A stretch of 12,724 bases of DNA from a bacterium (GCA_016721565.1 JADKHW010000046.1:1-12724), one strand, 5' to 3'; shown: positions 1-8,193, counted from the stretch's first letter. A program made the numbers and translations. Notes: a model not told the origin generated them from the sequence alone.

Positions 1-1279
1 GGGCTGGCATGTGGGATTTCTATCTTGTCAAGACGGATAGCTTAGGATTGAAGAATGGAGCCATACCTACGGCGCTGATTGGGCGGAATTCTGCACGAGA
101 TATCATTCAAACTTCCGGATGGTGGGTATGCACTTGCAGGATCAAAGTACTTTCACAACTCGCGAGTTTGGGATTTTTGGATTATTCGAGTTGATAGTCA
201 GGAAACGAGTTATGGAACCAGACAATCGGCGGAATCGGTTGGGACATGTGTTATTCTATGTTGCAGACCGATGACGGCGGGTTCCTGCTTGCCGGTAGAA
301 CAGAGTCCTCTGCTGAAGGTATAAACGACTTCATGCTGGTCAAGATTGATGCATCGGGGAATATCATGTGGCACCGCAACTATGGTAACGGAAGAGACGA
401 ATGGTGTTATTCTCTGATTAAAACCTCCGATCTTGGTTACGCATTGGCCGGTACCACAACGAACGCGGAAGACAGAACTATTGATGTTATGCTGTTGAAA
501 TTGGATTCAAATTGCGACAGCGTTTGGACCGTACTTATGGCGGCGGGGTGATGATATCTGCAATACCGTCATGCAAACTCCGGAGGGTGGTTTCTTTCTG
601 GCCGGGACGAAGAATGCTTTACGCGAAGGCGCTGACGATTTGGCTGAAGAAGACGGATGAGAGTGGCAATGAGCTTTGGCACCGCTCGTGCAGGAGGAGA
701 CAAGTCGGATATTTGCAACGGCGCAGCCTTAACTTATGACGGCGGCTGTGTGCTGATTGGATCAACGCGAACATTTGGTTTGGGTTCTATTACAATTATT
801 GGGTCGTGCGTGTTGGACCAAACGGGGATAGTCTTTGGACTCAAGCCTATGGTGAGTGGGACGAGGACTTTGGTTTTGCAGTTCAACAAACTACTGACAG
901 CGGGTTTGTGTGTGCAGGGATTCGTGGTCCCATGGAGCGGGATTGGGGGATTATTGGTTGGTGAAGACGGGGCCGGAGCTTGCTTCTCCGGTAAGAAATC
1001 CGAATGAAGGAACTGCCTGGACATATTCGCTCTTGCAGAACTATCCGAATCCGTTCAACACGATAACAACGATTGAGTTTGTTTTGCCGATGCAAACGGA
1101 GATTTCGCTGACGCTTCACAACGTACTTGGGGAATACATTACGACGATTGCTGAAGGTGCAATGAGCGCGGGTTCGCATCGCATGAATTTTGACGCAGGG
1201 GCTTGCCATGAGGGAGTTACTATTATCAACTGATGCGGGTCAATTCAAAACACAGAAGCAAATGGTGCTGGTGAAGTAG
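1..1279 (+). pseudogene. Secreted repeat protein with C-terminal T9SS sorting domain (5'-partial, frame-broken)
   Basis: This is the 3' end of a large secreted protein that enters from the left edge. It is built of repeats of the form W..YGG..DD...T.DGGY.LAG.......DF.L.K.D..GN. The repeat Trp codons at 56, 213, 369, 525, 677 and 836 give a mean spacing of 156 nt, so a unit of 52 residues; such repeats usually form beta-propeller-like domains. The last ~75 codons, about 1030-1279, are a type IX secretion/Por sorting domain with LLQNYPNPFNTITTIEF, a LxxHNVLGEYI-type strand and, across a frame change, SYYYQL then GQFKTQKQMVLVK before TAG at 1279. Such domains direct export and surface attachment in FCB bacteria. 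The reading frame changes near 60-80, 205, 535, 560-620, 670, 790, 930 and 1210, so no intact ORF exists as assembled. The changes cancel over the repeats, which fits indel error. Ligand or activity is unknown. Confidence 0.72.
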
Positions 1280-1393
1280 TCAAAAGTGAGTAGTGAATGA
1301 CAATTGTGTGACACTTTCGGGTGGGGATTTCGTATGCTGTGTTTGGATTATGGATTAAATAGTCAGGAATTAATCTGATTTGAGAGTTTGGCT

Positions 1394-2453
1394 ATGGATA
1401 TAGTAGAGTTAGCTCGGATTCCTAAGAAGCCTGTGCCGGGGACGGCTAAGGGGAAGATGTACAAGGGGTTTTGGACTCCGAGGCATATTGTGCAGATTTC
1501 CTTTGCGGCTTTGAACGTATTCCTCGGGATTCAGTTCTGGTTTTTTGTGCGGGCTTTGCAGGAGGGTGGAACGGGCCGCTTCCTCCCCGCCCTGCCGGAG
1601 TTGAGGGGTGGCTGCCGATTTCGGGATTGATGGGAGTGGTGGATTGGTTTGCAAGCGGAGATCTCAATCTGATTCATCCGGCGTCGGCGATCTTGACGCT
1701 GTGTTTTCTTGCGATTGCTTTTTTGATGCGGAAGTCTTTTTGCTCTTGGTTGTGCCCGGTGGGGACGATTAGCGAGGGGCTGGCTTTGCTTGGGAAGAAG
1801 ATTTTCGGCAGGACTTTTTGCTGCGAGGTGGTTGGACTACTCTCTGATGAGTCTCAAGTATATTTTGCTGGGACTGTTTGTGTCGGCATTTTTCTGATGG
1901 GAAGTTCGGAATTGCGGGGTTTATGGGGAGTCCTTACAATCAGTTGGCTGATGTGAAGATGCTGTTGTTCTTCACGGAAATCGGGATTGTGGGAATTATT
2001 GTACTGGCGGTTTTGGTGATCGGAAGCCTATTTGTTGAGGGTCTGTGGTGCCGCTATCTTTGTCCTTACGGTGCGATGTTAGGGTTGGTGTCGTGGGCAT
2101 CGCCGATGAAGATTCGGAGGGATGTGCATACCTGTATTGATTGTGATCGGTGTACGAAGGCTTGTCCGTCGAGATTGCCGGTGGCCTCTAAGCTGCAAAT
2201 AATTTCGCCTGAGTGTATGGGGTGCTTGAAATGTGAGAATGTGTGCCCAATTAAGGATTGTATTACGATGGCGCCGACTCCGAAGACGAAGGTAAACGGG
2301 CGGCAGTTTGCTTTGGTGGTGGCGGGGATCTTCTTGGCTTTTGTGATTACCGCGAAGGTTGCCGGAGTTTGGAATACAAAGCTTGCGGATGAAGAGTATC
2401 GGTACCATTTTTCGCAACGGGATAATCCGGCTTATAGTCATCCGGGACGGTAA
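1394..2453 (+). CDS. NapH/YccM-like membrane polyferredoxin (4Fe-4S), frameshifted
   Basis: Integral-membrane 4Fe-4S protein of the NapH/polyferredoxin group (COG0348-like, Fer4_5 plus Fer4), probably moving electrons between the quinone pool and an unidentified partner. The ATG at 1394 is preferred over TTG at 1388 because GAGAG at 1382-1386 is well spaced from it. Segments visible in order are a basic cytoplasmic N-terminus, TM1 (IVQISFAALNVFLGIQFWFF), a periplasmic loop, TM2, the Cys motif CSWLCPVG near 1740, two further TMs, CRYLCPYGAM near 2048, then two ferredoxin motifs CIDCDRCTKACP (~2133) and CMGCLKCENVCP (~2216), a final TM and the tail EEYRYHF...PAYSHPGR. The frame shifts at about 1575 and between about 1825 and 1900. 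The full span is about 350 residues, normal for the family. No reductase or cytochrome neighbour is present, so the partner is unknown. Confidence 0.8.
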
Positions 2454-2484
2454 CCAGCGGGACCAATGGCTCAATCTCCGCTGG
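2454..2484. repeat. Post-stop hairpin beginning TAACCAGCG (copy A)
   Basis: Immediately after the polyferredoxin stop codon, CCAGCGG (2454-2460) can pair with CCGCTGG (2478-2484) around a 17-nt loop. The same TAACCAGCG start and a GGACC(C)AATG block recur right after the pyrophosphatase stop at 5311. It has no U-run, so it is not a typical intrinsic terminator. It may be a small dispersed intergenic repeat. Confidence 0.4.
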
Positions 2485-2512
2485 CGCGGGCTTATTGCCG
2501 AGTCATTCGGGC

Positions 2513-2532
2513 GGGCGGAATGCCTTCCGCCC
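2513..2532. repeat. Perfect 8-bp palindrome GGGCGGAA-TGCC-TTCCGCCC
   Basis: Perfect 8-bp stem with a 4-nt loop inside the 320-nt gap between the polyferredoxin and pyrophosphatase genes. It could be a REP-like intergenic element or a weak terminator, but it is followed by CTACAAATG rather than a T-tract. The rest of 2454-2773 has no convincing gene. An open minus-strand frame across 2552-2752 shows no recognisable protein or start signal. Confidence 0.45.
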
Positions 2533-2573
2533 CTACAAATGTTTGTCAAGTTTATGTTCTTGCTCTGTTTCCA

Positions 2574-2602
2574 TTGCCATAGGTCAGTAAAATGATTATC
2601 TT
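2574..2602 (+). promoter_or_regulatory. Weak candidate promoter for the pyrophosphatase gene
   Basis: TTGCCA (2574-2579), then 17 nt, then TATCTT (2597-2602); the match to the sigma70 consensus is only partial. If used, it would leave a leader of about 165 nt before the ATG at 2774. I looked in that leader for the fluoride riboswitch that sometimes precedes pyrophosphatase genes and did not see its conserved core. Confidence 0.22.
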
Positions 2603-2773
2603 TGTGTAAGATTTCGCAAACTTCGATTCATCTGAACTGCCCGTCCCTTGCAGTCTTTGTAAGCCCGTAACGTAGTAGATGCGCTCCGGGGGTTCTTGCT
2701 TCCTCCCCATTCCTCGGCTCTTGTAATTCTTTCTTTTCAAATAGTTAGTCATTCACAACCCAAAAGGGTGTCC

Positions 2774-5313
2774 ATGAAGAACAACAAAAAATCCGGACGG
2801 CGCCGGACTCAGCCACTGTGGGTAATCGCCAGCCTCGTTATCCTATCTGCAGGATTTCTTGCATTTGGGCCGACGCTGTTTGCCTCTCCGAATTCAATTG
2901 GCACGACCACTCCGGTGTTCGCTCCGGAGGCGGTCATGGCGGCGGCGGACATGGCGGCGAAGCCATTCAGTTGCCATTTGGTCCTGATGCTTGGTTACCA
3001 CTCTACATCGTGCTTGGCGGTGCGATCTTAGCTCTCTGCTTCGGCTATTATTGGTCGCGCAGGACAGATAAGGAAAGCCCCGGCAGCGAGCGCATGCAAA
3101 GTGTCGGCAAGGCAATCCAAGAGGGTGCTTTTGCTTATTTAGGACGACAGGTGCGGACGATGATTCCGCTCGTGATTTTGATTACGGTCGGGCTGTTTTT
3201 CCTTTATAAGGCACAGTATCAATCTGTCCCAAACGTCGATGCAACAAGCCTTGGAATTGGTGTTGCGCTGGCGTTCTTGCTTGGTGTGACCGCCTCTTAC
3301 TTGGCTGGATACGTGGGCATGGTTGTGGCTTTGAAGGCGAATATGCGCGTGGCGCATGCGGCGCTGTCGAGCTTCAAGAATGCGCTTGAAATTGCGTTCC
3401 GTGCGGGCGCCGTGTCGGGTATGTTCACCGTAGGCTTGGGTTTGTTGGGTGCGACGATTACGTTCATGGTCTATCAGGAAAACGCGATGTTCGTCTTGGT
3501 AGGCTTCGGTTTTGGTGGATCGCTTGCCGCGTTGTTGATGCGTGTCGGCGGTGGTATTTTCACAAAGGCAGCGGACGTCGGTGCGGACTTGGTGGGTAAG
3601 GTCGAAGCAGGTATTCCGGAAGACGATCCGCGCAACGCGGCGACGATTGCGGATAACGTGGGTGATAACGTCGGTGACTGCGCCGGTATGGCGGCTGACG
3701 TGTTTGAATCCTACGAAGTGACGTTGGTGGCCGCAATTATTCTTGCGGCGGCGGTGGGTGGAACACTTGCGGCAAATGGTTTGGTGGTTTGATGACACCG
3801 GGAACATTTACGGCAGCGTTTACGCTTAAGCTCGTGATCTATGCGCTGCTTGTGCGCGCGGTTGGTGTTGTGGCCTCGATTATCGGAATCATGGCCGTCA
3901 AAGGCAAAGATGATCCGGACATGAATCCGATGGATCCGATTAACCGTGGCGCGTATGTTTCGACGGGCGTGGCGGCATTGGGTTTCTTGGGAGTTGCAAA
4001 GTGGGTGTTTGGTTCGGGCTTGCCGGCTATTCCGTCGGGAGCGAATGTCGAAATGGCATCCATTGTCGGTGACTTCTGGTTCTATGCATTTCTGGCAACG
4101 TTCTTTTGGTATCGTGCTGACGGTTGTGATTGGCAAGCTGACGGAGTACTTCACAGCGGCTGAGAAGAAGCCTGTGACCGAAATCGCAACGGCTGCCAAG
4201 ACCGGACCGGCAACTTTGATTCTTTCTGGTTTGGCTGAAGGTCTGGAATCTTCAGTATGGTCGGCGGTTTCAATTGCGGCTACGATTTACGGCGCATACA
4301 TGTTGTTCCACGATCCGGCGATGGCGGCTTATGCAATCGCACTTGCGGGTCTGGGTTTGTTGGCTACGACGGGTTATGTGTTGGCGGAAGATACGTTCGG
4401 TCCGATTTCTGATAATGCTAACGGCGTGTTTGAAATGTCGGGTGCGTTGATTAATAAGGACGGTTCGAAGAATCATGCGGCGCACAACATCGTTGCGCGT
4501 TTGGACATGGTCGGTAACACGACGAAGGCCTTGACGAAGGGTTTTGCCATCGCAACGGCTGTTATCGCGGCTGTGGCGCTTTACCGTTCGTATATAGATA
4601 CGGTGGCGGTGAAAGATGCCGAGATCTTGACGAAGGGTATTCAGGTCAACTTGCCGGAAATCTTCATCGGTTTGTTGATCGGTGGCGCGGTGCCATTCTT
4701 GTTCTCAAGTTTTGCTATTCGCGCGGTGTCTCGTGCGGCGGTGCTGTTGGTTGAAGAAGTGCGCCGTCAGTTCCGCGAGATTCCGGGTATTATGGAATAC
4801 ACCGGCGTCGGCGAAAAGGGTAAGCCGGATTACGCGCGCTGCGTGGAAATCTCGACGGCTGCTGCTCAGAAGGAATTGCTTGGACCGGGCCTCTTGGCGA
4901 TCTTCGCTCCGATTTTGTGCGGCTTCTGGCTTGGACCGTACGCGTTGGGCGGCTTCTTGGCAGGTTGCATTTTGACGGGACAGTTGATGGCCGTGTTTAT
5001 GTCGAACGCCGGCGGCGCTTGGGATAACGCAAAGAAGAAAATCGAAGACGGTTACTTGGGCGGCAAGGGCACGGAAGCACACAAGGCCGGTGTGATTGGT
5101 GACACGGTCGGTGATCCGCTGAAGGATACGGCCGGTCCGGCTTTGAATCCGATGATCAAGGTGATGAACCTTGTTTCGATTTTGATTGCTCCAAGCACGG
5201 TGGTGATGCACGGCACAGGCGGCGGTATGGTTGTCGTGCTGGTCTCGCTGGCTGTGCTTGCGGGAGCTATTATGTTCTCGAAGCGCGGTGGATTGGCAGT
5301 TGACGCGAAGTAA
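2774..5313 (+). CDS. hppA: K+-independent H+-translocating membrane pyrophosphatase, frameshifted
   Basis: Inner-membrane pump that couples PPi hydrolysis to proton export. Start ATG 2774 follows AAAAGGG (2763-2769). The N-terminus is a hydrophobic signal-like helix (WVIASLVILSAGFLAFGPTL), then a Gly/His-rich linker, then the usual core: GKAIQEGAFAYL; TKAADVGADLVGKVEAG (~3565); the catalytic acidic block DNVGDNVGDCAGMAADVFE (3652-3708); EDTFGPISDNANGVFEMSG (~4387); GNTTKALTKG (4513-4542); and near the end GDTVGDPLKDTAGPALN (~5098). Lys and Thr in GNTTKALTKG are the residues that mark the K+-independent, H+-pumping class, where K+-dependent enzymes have Ala and Gly. Frame changes fall at about 2925, 3788 and 4110, with conserved sequence continuing on both sides of each. 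The span is about 845 codons, somewhat long for the family because of the N-terminal extension. A terminator follows at 5379. Confidence 0.93.
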
Positions 5314-5354
5314 CCAGCGCCAGCGTGGACGCTGGACCCAATGCGCTGACGCAT
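5314..5354. repeat. Post-stop hairpins beginning TAACCAGCG (copy B)
   Basis: Directly after the pyrophosphatase stop, CCAGCGT (5320-5326) pairs with ACGCTGG (5329-5335), and ATGCG (5341-5345) with CGCAT (5350-5354). The first bases, and a GGACCCAATG block, match the sequence after the polyferredoxin stop at 2451 if about 16 nt is treated as inserted. It is probably a small dispersed repeat; function unknown. Confidence 0.4.
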
Positions 5355-5378
5355 GAGCTTAGAATTAGTTAGAGAAGA

Positions 5379-5410
5379 AAGAGCCGGTCGATTGACCGGC
5401 TCTTCTTTTG
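5379..5410. terminator. Bidirectional intrinsic terminator between convergent genes
   Basis: Stem GAGCCGGTC (5381-5389)/GACCGGCTC (5394-5402) with loop GATT, extended by A-T pairs, followed on + by TCTTCTTTT. The A-rich 5' side gives the matching T-run on the minus strand. It sits between the pyrophosphatase gene and the convergent VOC gene, so it can end both. Confidence 0.85.
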
Positions 5411-5423
5411 TAATTGAGTATTG

Positions 5424-5882
5424 TTACATGCCGCCTTTTGACATCATCTCAGTCATGCGGCGATTCATCTCTTCGGGTGTGACTTGCTCTTGATTCTTGC
5501 CGAATTGCCAGTTGTGCCCGAAGGGATCGATGACGTTCGCCCAGCGGTCGCCCCAGAAAGCATCTTGCGGTTCCATGACGGATTTAGCTCCGGCTTTGAT
5601 GGCTTTGGTGTATAGACCGTCAACATCATCCACGTTGGCATAAAATGAAACCGATGTTTGTCCATTCAATGCTGATGGAGATTTTGTGTTGGTCTGCGGA
5701 CCTGTCATGTCCGTAAGGAAGAAAGTAGTATTACCAAGCACGAATCCGGCGTGTGCAACGACTCCGCCGGGGCCGGGCATTACATGGGTAATTTCAGCTC
5801 CGAGAACATCGCGGTACCAGTTAAGAGCTTCCTGGCCACTTGACACGATGATGTGAGGCATAACTTTGTTGGTGGGCTGCAT
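5424..5882 (-). CDS. VOC-family (PhnB/glyoxalase-like) protein
   Basis: Small cytoplasmic protein of 152 residues in the vicinal-oxygen-chelate fold, PhnB-like subgroup. The N-terminal half carries MPHIIVSSGQEALNWYRDVL followed by GAEITHVMPG, and the C-terminal half FYANVDDVDGLYTKAIKAGA, then DPFGHNWQFGKNQEQVTPEE, the usual end of this subgroup. The frame is intact. The start is taken as ATG at 5882 because AGAGGA (plus-strand 5889-5894) lies 6 nt upstream. The frame stays open far further upstream, but only because it runs antisense through the tRNA gene. Substrate is not predictable: PhnB-like VOC proteins include many uncharacterised members, and metal-binding residues are often lost. It is a single-gene unit ending at the shared terminator near 5379. 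Confidence 0.88.
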   Translation of the reverse strand: MQPTNKVMPHIIVSSGQEALNWYRDVLGAEITHVMPGPGGVVAHAGFVLGNTTFFLTDMTGPQTNTKSPSALNGQTSVSFYANVDDVDGLYTKAIKAGAKSVMEPQDAFWGDRWANVIDPFGHNWQFGKNQEQVTPEEMNRRMTEMMSKGGM

Positions 5883-5888
5883 GGGGTT

Positions 5889-5894
5889 TCCTCT
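5889..5894 (-). promoter_or_regulatory. Shine-Dalgarno fixing the VOC gene start
   Basis: On the minus strand AGAGGA precedes ATG (5882) by 6 nt. This decides the start over longer in-frame alternatives, which would translate antisense tRNA sequence. Confidence 0.75.
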
Positions 5895-5960
5895 GAGGTT
5901 GACATCTGGATCATTTTTGAAAAGCTCCTTTATTACCCATAATAGGCGACAAAGTTCCAC

Positions 5961-5989
5961 TTGACTTAGTCCTGACGAACGCCTATATT
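5961..5989 (+). promoter_or_regulatory. Sigma70-type promoter of tRNA-Glu
   Basis: TTGACT (5961-5966), exactly 17 nt, then TATATT (5984-5989). Transcription would begin near 5996, a few bases before the mature tRNA 5' end at 6003. Each hexamer differs from consensus at one position. Confidence 0.75.
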
Positions 5990-6002
5990 CAGGGTCTTGT
6001 TT

Positions 6003-6075
6003 GGCGCGTTCGTCTAGGGGTCTAGGACGCTGGCCTCTCACGCCGGTAACACGGGTTCGAATCCCGTACGCGCTA
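6003..6075 (+). tRNA. tRNA-Glu (anticodon CUC)
   Basis: A full 73-nt cloverleaf can be folded by eye. Acceptor arms are GGCGCGT (6003-6009) and ACGCGCT (6068-6074), the D-arm is in GTCTAGGGGTCTAGGAC, the anticodon stem is CTGGC/GCCGG around loop CTCTCAC with anticodon CTC, and the T-arm is ACGGG-TTCGAAT-CCCGT. The discriminator base is A, and the first pair is G-U. The 3' CCA is not encoded: the bases that follow the discriminator are CTA. It has its own promoter just upstream and an intrinsic terminator just downstream, so it is a monocistronic tRNA unit. Confidence 0.96.
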
Positions 6076-6087
6076 CTAATAATCAAT

Positions 6088-6117
6088 GGGTTAGCCAATA
6101 CGGCTGACCCGTTTTTT
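6088..6117 (+). terminator. Intrinsic terminator of tRNA-Glu (GGGTTAGCC hairpin, copy 1)
   Basis: GGGTTAGCC (6088-6096) pairs with GGCTGACCC (6102-6110, one G-T pair) around loop AATAC, then G and six Ts (6112-6117). The same core stem returns after two later genes (8158 and 10684), and the flank ACTAATAA-CAA is shared with the copy at 8158. Confidence 0.9.
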
Positions 6118-6180
6118 ATGGACTCGTTCGGTTTCAGAATCCTGGGCAAAGAATGGGAACCTCGGAACTATCTGCACATT

Positions 6181-6209
6181 TTGGGGTGATAAGGATATTG
6201 TAGTATATT
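6181..6209 (+). promoter_or_regulatory. Candidate promoter of the DUF4153 gene
   Basis: TTGGGG (6181-6186), 17 nt, TATATT (6204-6209). The -10 box is identical to that of the tRNA promoter, but the -35 box is weaker. It would give a leader of about 35 nt before ATG 6252. Confidence 0.4.
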
Positions 6210-6251
6210 AATGCTTTCCTGTACCTCCCACTTAGAACAAACTTGACACTA

Positions 6252-8093
6252 ATGAAGCTCTTCTCGGTAGCAACAATCGGCGAGAAGGCGGCGGAGACTT
6301 TTAAGCGGTTTCCGCTGCCGTTGATTTCAGCTTTTGCAGCTGTGGTCGCGATGGTTTGCGTGTCACACCAAGATCGAACGGAGCATGCCACTCATCTCAA
6401 TGAGCGTCTGGCGATGGCATCTTATCTGTACATGCTTTTGACGATTTCTGTTTCGCTCTTTGCTGAACGGTTTATTGTCAAGCGTATCTATAGGTACGTC
6501 GTCGCGTCGTTGGCTGTCGGTCTTGCCGTACTCTATTATTTTTCTCTGCCTGACACTATAGATATTGCGAACGGAACCCGGTTTGCCGTGCTTGCCATCG
6601 CGCTGCATCTGTTGGTGGCATTTGCGCCGTTTATTCGTGCCGATGAGATGAATGGGCTGTGGCAATTCAACAAGTCGCTGTTCATTCGGATTCTGACATC
6701 GGGAGTCTACTCAGCAGTTCTGTTCGGAGGTCTTGCACTGGCCATTCTGGCCATCGACAAACTTTTTGAAGTTAAGATTGACGACAAATACTACTTTGAC
6801 TTGTGGTTGGTCATCGCAGGGGTGTTTAATACGTGGTTCTTTCTGTCAGGTGTTCCTGAGAATATTCCTAGACTCGAACGCGCGACGGATTTCCCGAAGG
6901 GACTCAAGCTCTTTACACTGTATGTCTTGCTTCCATTGATTACAGTCTATCTGGCCATTCTCTATGCGTACGCCGCGAAGATATTGATCACATCGCATTG
7001 GCCGGTGGGCTGGGTAGCGAATCTCGTGCTTGCTTTCTCCATTTTCGGGATTCTCTCCTTCCTGCTTATCTATCCATTGCGAGATGATGAGGCAAATCCG
7101 TGGGTGAAATTCTATTCGCGACTGTTCTATTTCCTGCTAATCCCGTTGATCGTGCTGCTGTATATCAGCATTTTCAAGCGGATTGACGAATACGGAATAA
7201 CGGTCGCGCGCTATTATGTGCTGCTGCTGGCTGTTTGGCTGACATTTATAGCGGCCTACAACATATTGACCGGCGGCAAGCGCATCCGGGTCATCCCGGT
7301 GTCGTTGTGCATCATCGGTCTGCTCTCGACGTTTGGTTGGTGGGGGGCATTTGCGGTGTCGCAAAAGAGCCAACTTAATGAACTGACAGATCTGCTTGAA
7401 AGCAATCATGTGCTCGTGAACGGGAAGGTGGATACGACAAGTACTCATGACGTGAAGTCAGATGAATACGACAGAATTCAGTCGATCGTCAGTTACATCG
7501 AAGAAGTGCACGGTCATGCGCAGCTTCAGACATTCTTCGATCAGGATATTGATACTCTGATTGCCAACACGAAAACAGAAGAGGGCATCGCTCAAAATGC
7601 GGAGTTTGCCATTTTCGAGATGCTGCACATGCAACGTGTGGAATCAAGCGAAGGCACATCCTACTTGAGCTACCTTGTCAATGAAAAGGTGATGCTGAAT
7701 TCGGCTGGGTATGACTTTGTAACTGAACTTACGCGATCTGATTACGACAGACACAGCGACTCCATGACTTACTTCATTGTCGGAGTTGACACAGTTCAAG
7801 TTGTGTACTCGGCGCAGCAGAAGAGCTACACGCTCACTTGTCGCGACCTTGAACCTCTTTCGCTTGATTTGAACGGGCTAATTGCCACACTTCCTCATCA
7901 CAAAGACACTGCGACTTCTCCAGATCTCTTGACCACTGTTACCGAAAACTCGCAATGGAAAGCTAAGTTTGTACTTAGCACCCTTGAGATCTCGCGTGAT
8001 AGTGGTGAATCCAAAATTGAAACAGCGGAAGGAACATTGATGCTCAAGTTTGTAGGAGAGACACAAAATGTCACGAATCCAACATCGAAATAG
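6252..8093 (+). CDS. DUF4153 domain-containing integral membrane protein
   Basis: Intact 613-residue inner-membrane protein; the family has no established function. From about residue 20 to 385 there are some eleven or twelve hydrophobic segments. Family-typical stretches include NTWFFLSGVPENIPRLE (~6830), FPKGLKLFTLYVLLPLITVY (~6892), SRLFYFLLIPLIVLLYISIF (~7117) and STFGWWGAFAVSQKSQLNEL (~7327). The last ~220 residues after SQKSQ are hydrophilic and probably form a soluble domain, as in Bacteroidota relatives. I chose ATG 6252 over TTG 6243 because the ATG starts MKLFSV; neither has a strong Shine-Dalgarno, so the start is the least certain part. It is the longest unbroken frame in the window. 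Terminator at 8158; no operon partner. Confidence 0.88.
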   Translation: MKLFSVATIGEKAAETFKRFPLPLISAFAAVVAMVCVSHQDRTEHATHLNERLAMASYLYMLLTISVSLFAERFIVKRIYRYVVASLAVGLAVLYYFSLPDTIDIANGTRFAVLAIALHLLVAFAPFIRADEMNGLWQFNKSLFIRILTSGVYSAVLFGGLALAILAIDKLFEVKIDDKYYFDLWLVIAGVFNTWFFLSGVPENIPRLERATDFPKGLKLFTLYVLLPLITVYLAILYAYAAKILITSHWPVGWVANLVLAFSIFGILSFLLIYPLRDDEANPWVKFYSRLFYFLLIPLIVLLYISIFKRIDEYGITVARYYVLLLAVWLTFIAAYNILTGGKRIRVIPVSLCIIGLLSTFGWWGAFAVSQKSQLNELTDLLESNHVLVNGKVDTTSTHDVKSDEYDRIQSIVSYIEEVHGHAQLQTFFDQDIDTLIANTKTEEGIAQNAEFAIFEMLHMQRVESSEGTSYLSYLVNEKVMLNSAGYDFVTELTRSDYDRHSDSMTYFIVGVDTVQVVYSAQQKSYTLTCRDLEPLSLDLNGLIATLPHHKDTATSPDLLTTVTENSQWKAKFVLSTLEISRDSGESKIETAEGTLMLKFVGETQNVTNPTSK

Positions 8094-8157
8094 AAAATGT
8101 GAGAATCGCACGTCGCGGTAGAATCTGTTGGCCTCCGTCTGACATGTACGACTAATA

Positions 8158-8193
8158 AACAACGGGTTAGCCTTAGAGGCTAACCCGTTGTTT
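8158..8193. terminator. Terminator hairpin after DUF4153 (GGGTTAGCC hairpin, copy 2)
   Basis: Perfect 15-bp stem AACAACGGGTTAGCC (8158-8172)/GGCTAACCCGTTGTT (8178-8192), loop TTAGA. Its upstream flank GACTAATAAACAA closely matches that of the tRNA terminator. The T-run is short (TTGTTT), so termination efficiency is less certain than for copy 1. From 8194 to 8444 I see no gene, only a possible promoter. Confidence 0.75.

Noticed and set aside
2552..2752. Minus-strand 66-codon ORF between polyferredoxin and hppA
   Set aside because: No Shine-Dalgarno, no recognisable domain, and the segment lies in a palindrome-bearing intergenic gap.
2603..2773. Fluoride riboswitch or SRP RNA in the hppA leader
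   Set aside because: The conserved fluoride-riboswitch core and the SRP GGTCAGG/GGAAGGAAGCAGC signature are absent; only a short GGAGGAAGCA resemblance exists on the minus strand.
3780..4170. Programmed frameshifting in the pyrophosphatase
   Set aside because: No slippery heptamer plus pseudoknot is apparent, the family is not known to use it, and three separate breaks occur in one gene as in its neighbours.
3139..5211. Long minus-strand ORFs opposite hppA
   Set aside because: They are Arg/His/Gln-rich shadow frames of a strongly conserved plus-strand gene.
5883..6149. Long N-terminal extension of the VOC gene (minus strand, to 6149)
   Set aside because: The extension translates the antisense of tRNA-Glu (a GIRTRVTGVRGQRPRP-like peptide, common when tRNAs are translated). 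A good Shine-Dalgarno precedes ATG 5882.
6001..6189. 62-codon plus-strand ORF over the tRNA
   Set aside because: It is a shadow of the tRNA and its terminator, with no independent coding signal.
8100..8150. Degenerate tRNA relic before terminator copy 2
   Set aside because: GGCCTC and GTACG-ACTAATAA echo the end of tRNA-Glu, but their spacing is about half that in the tRNA and no cloverleaf arms can be paired.
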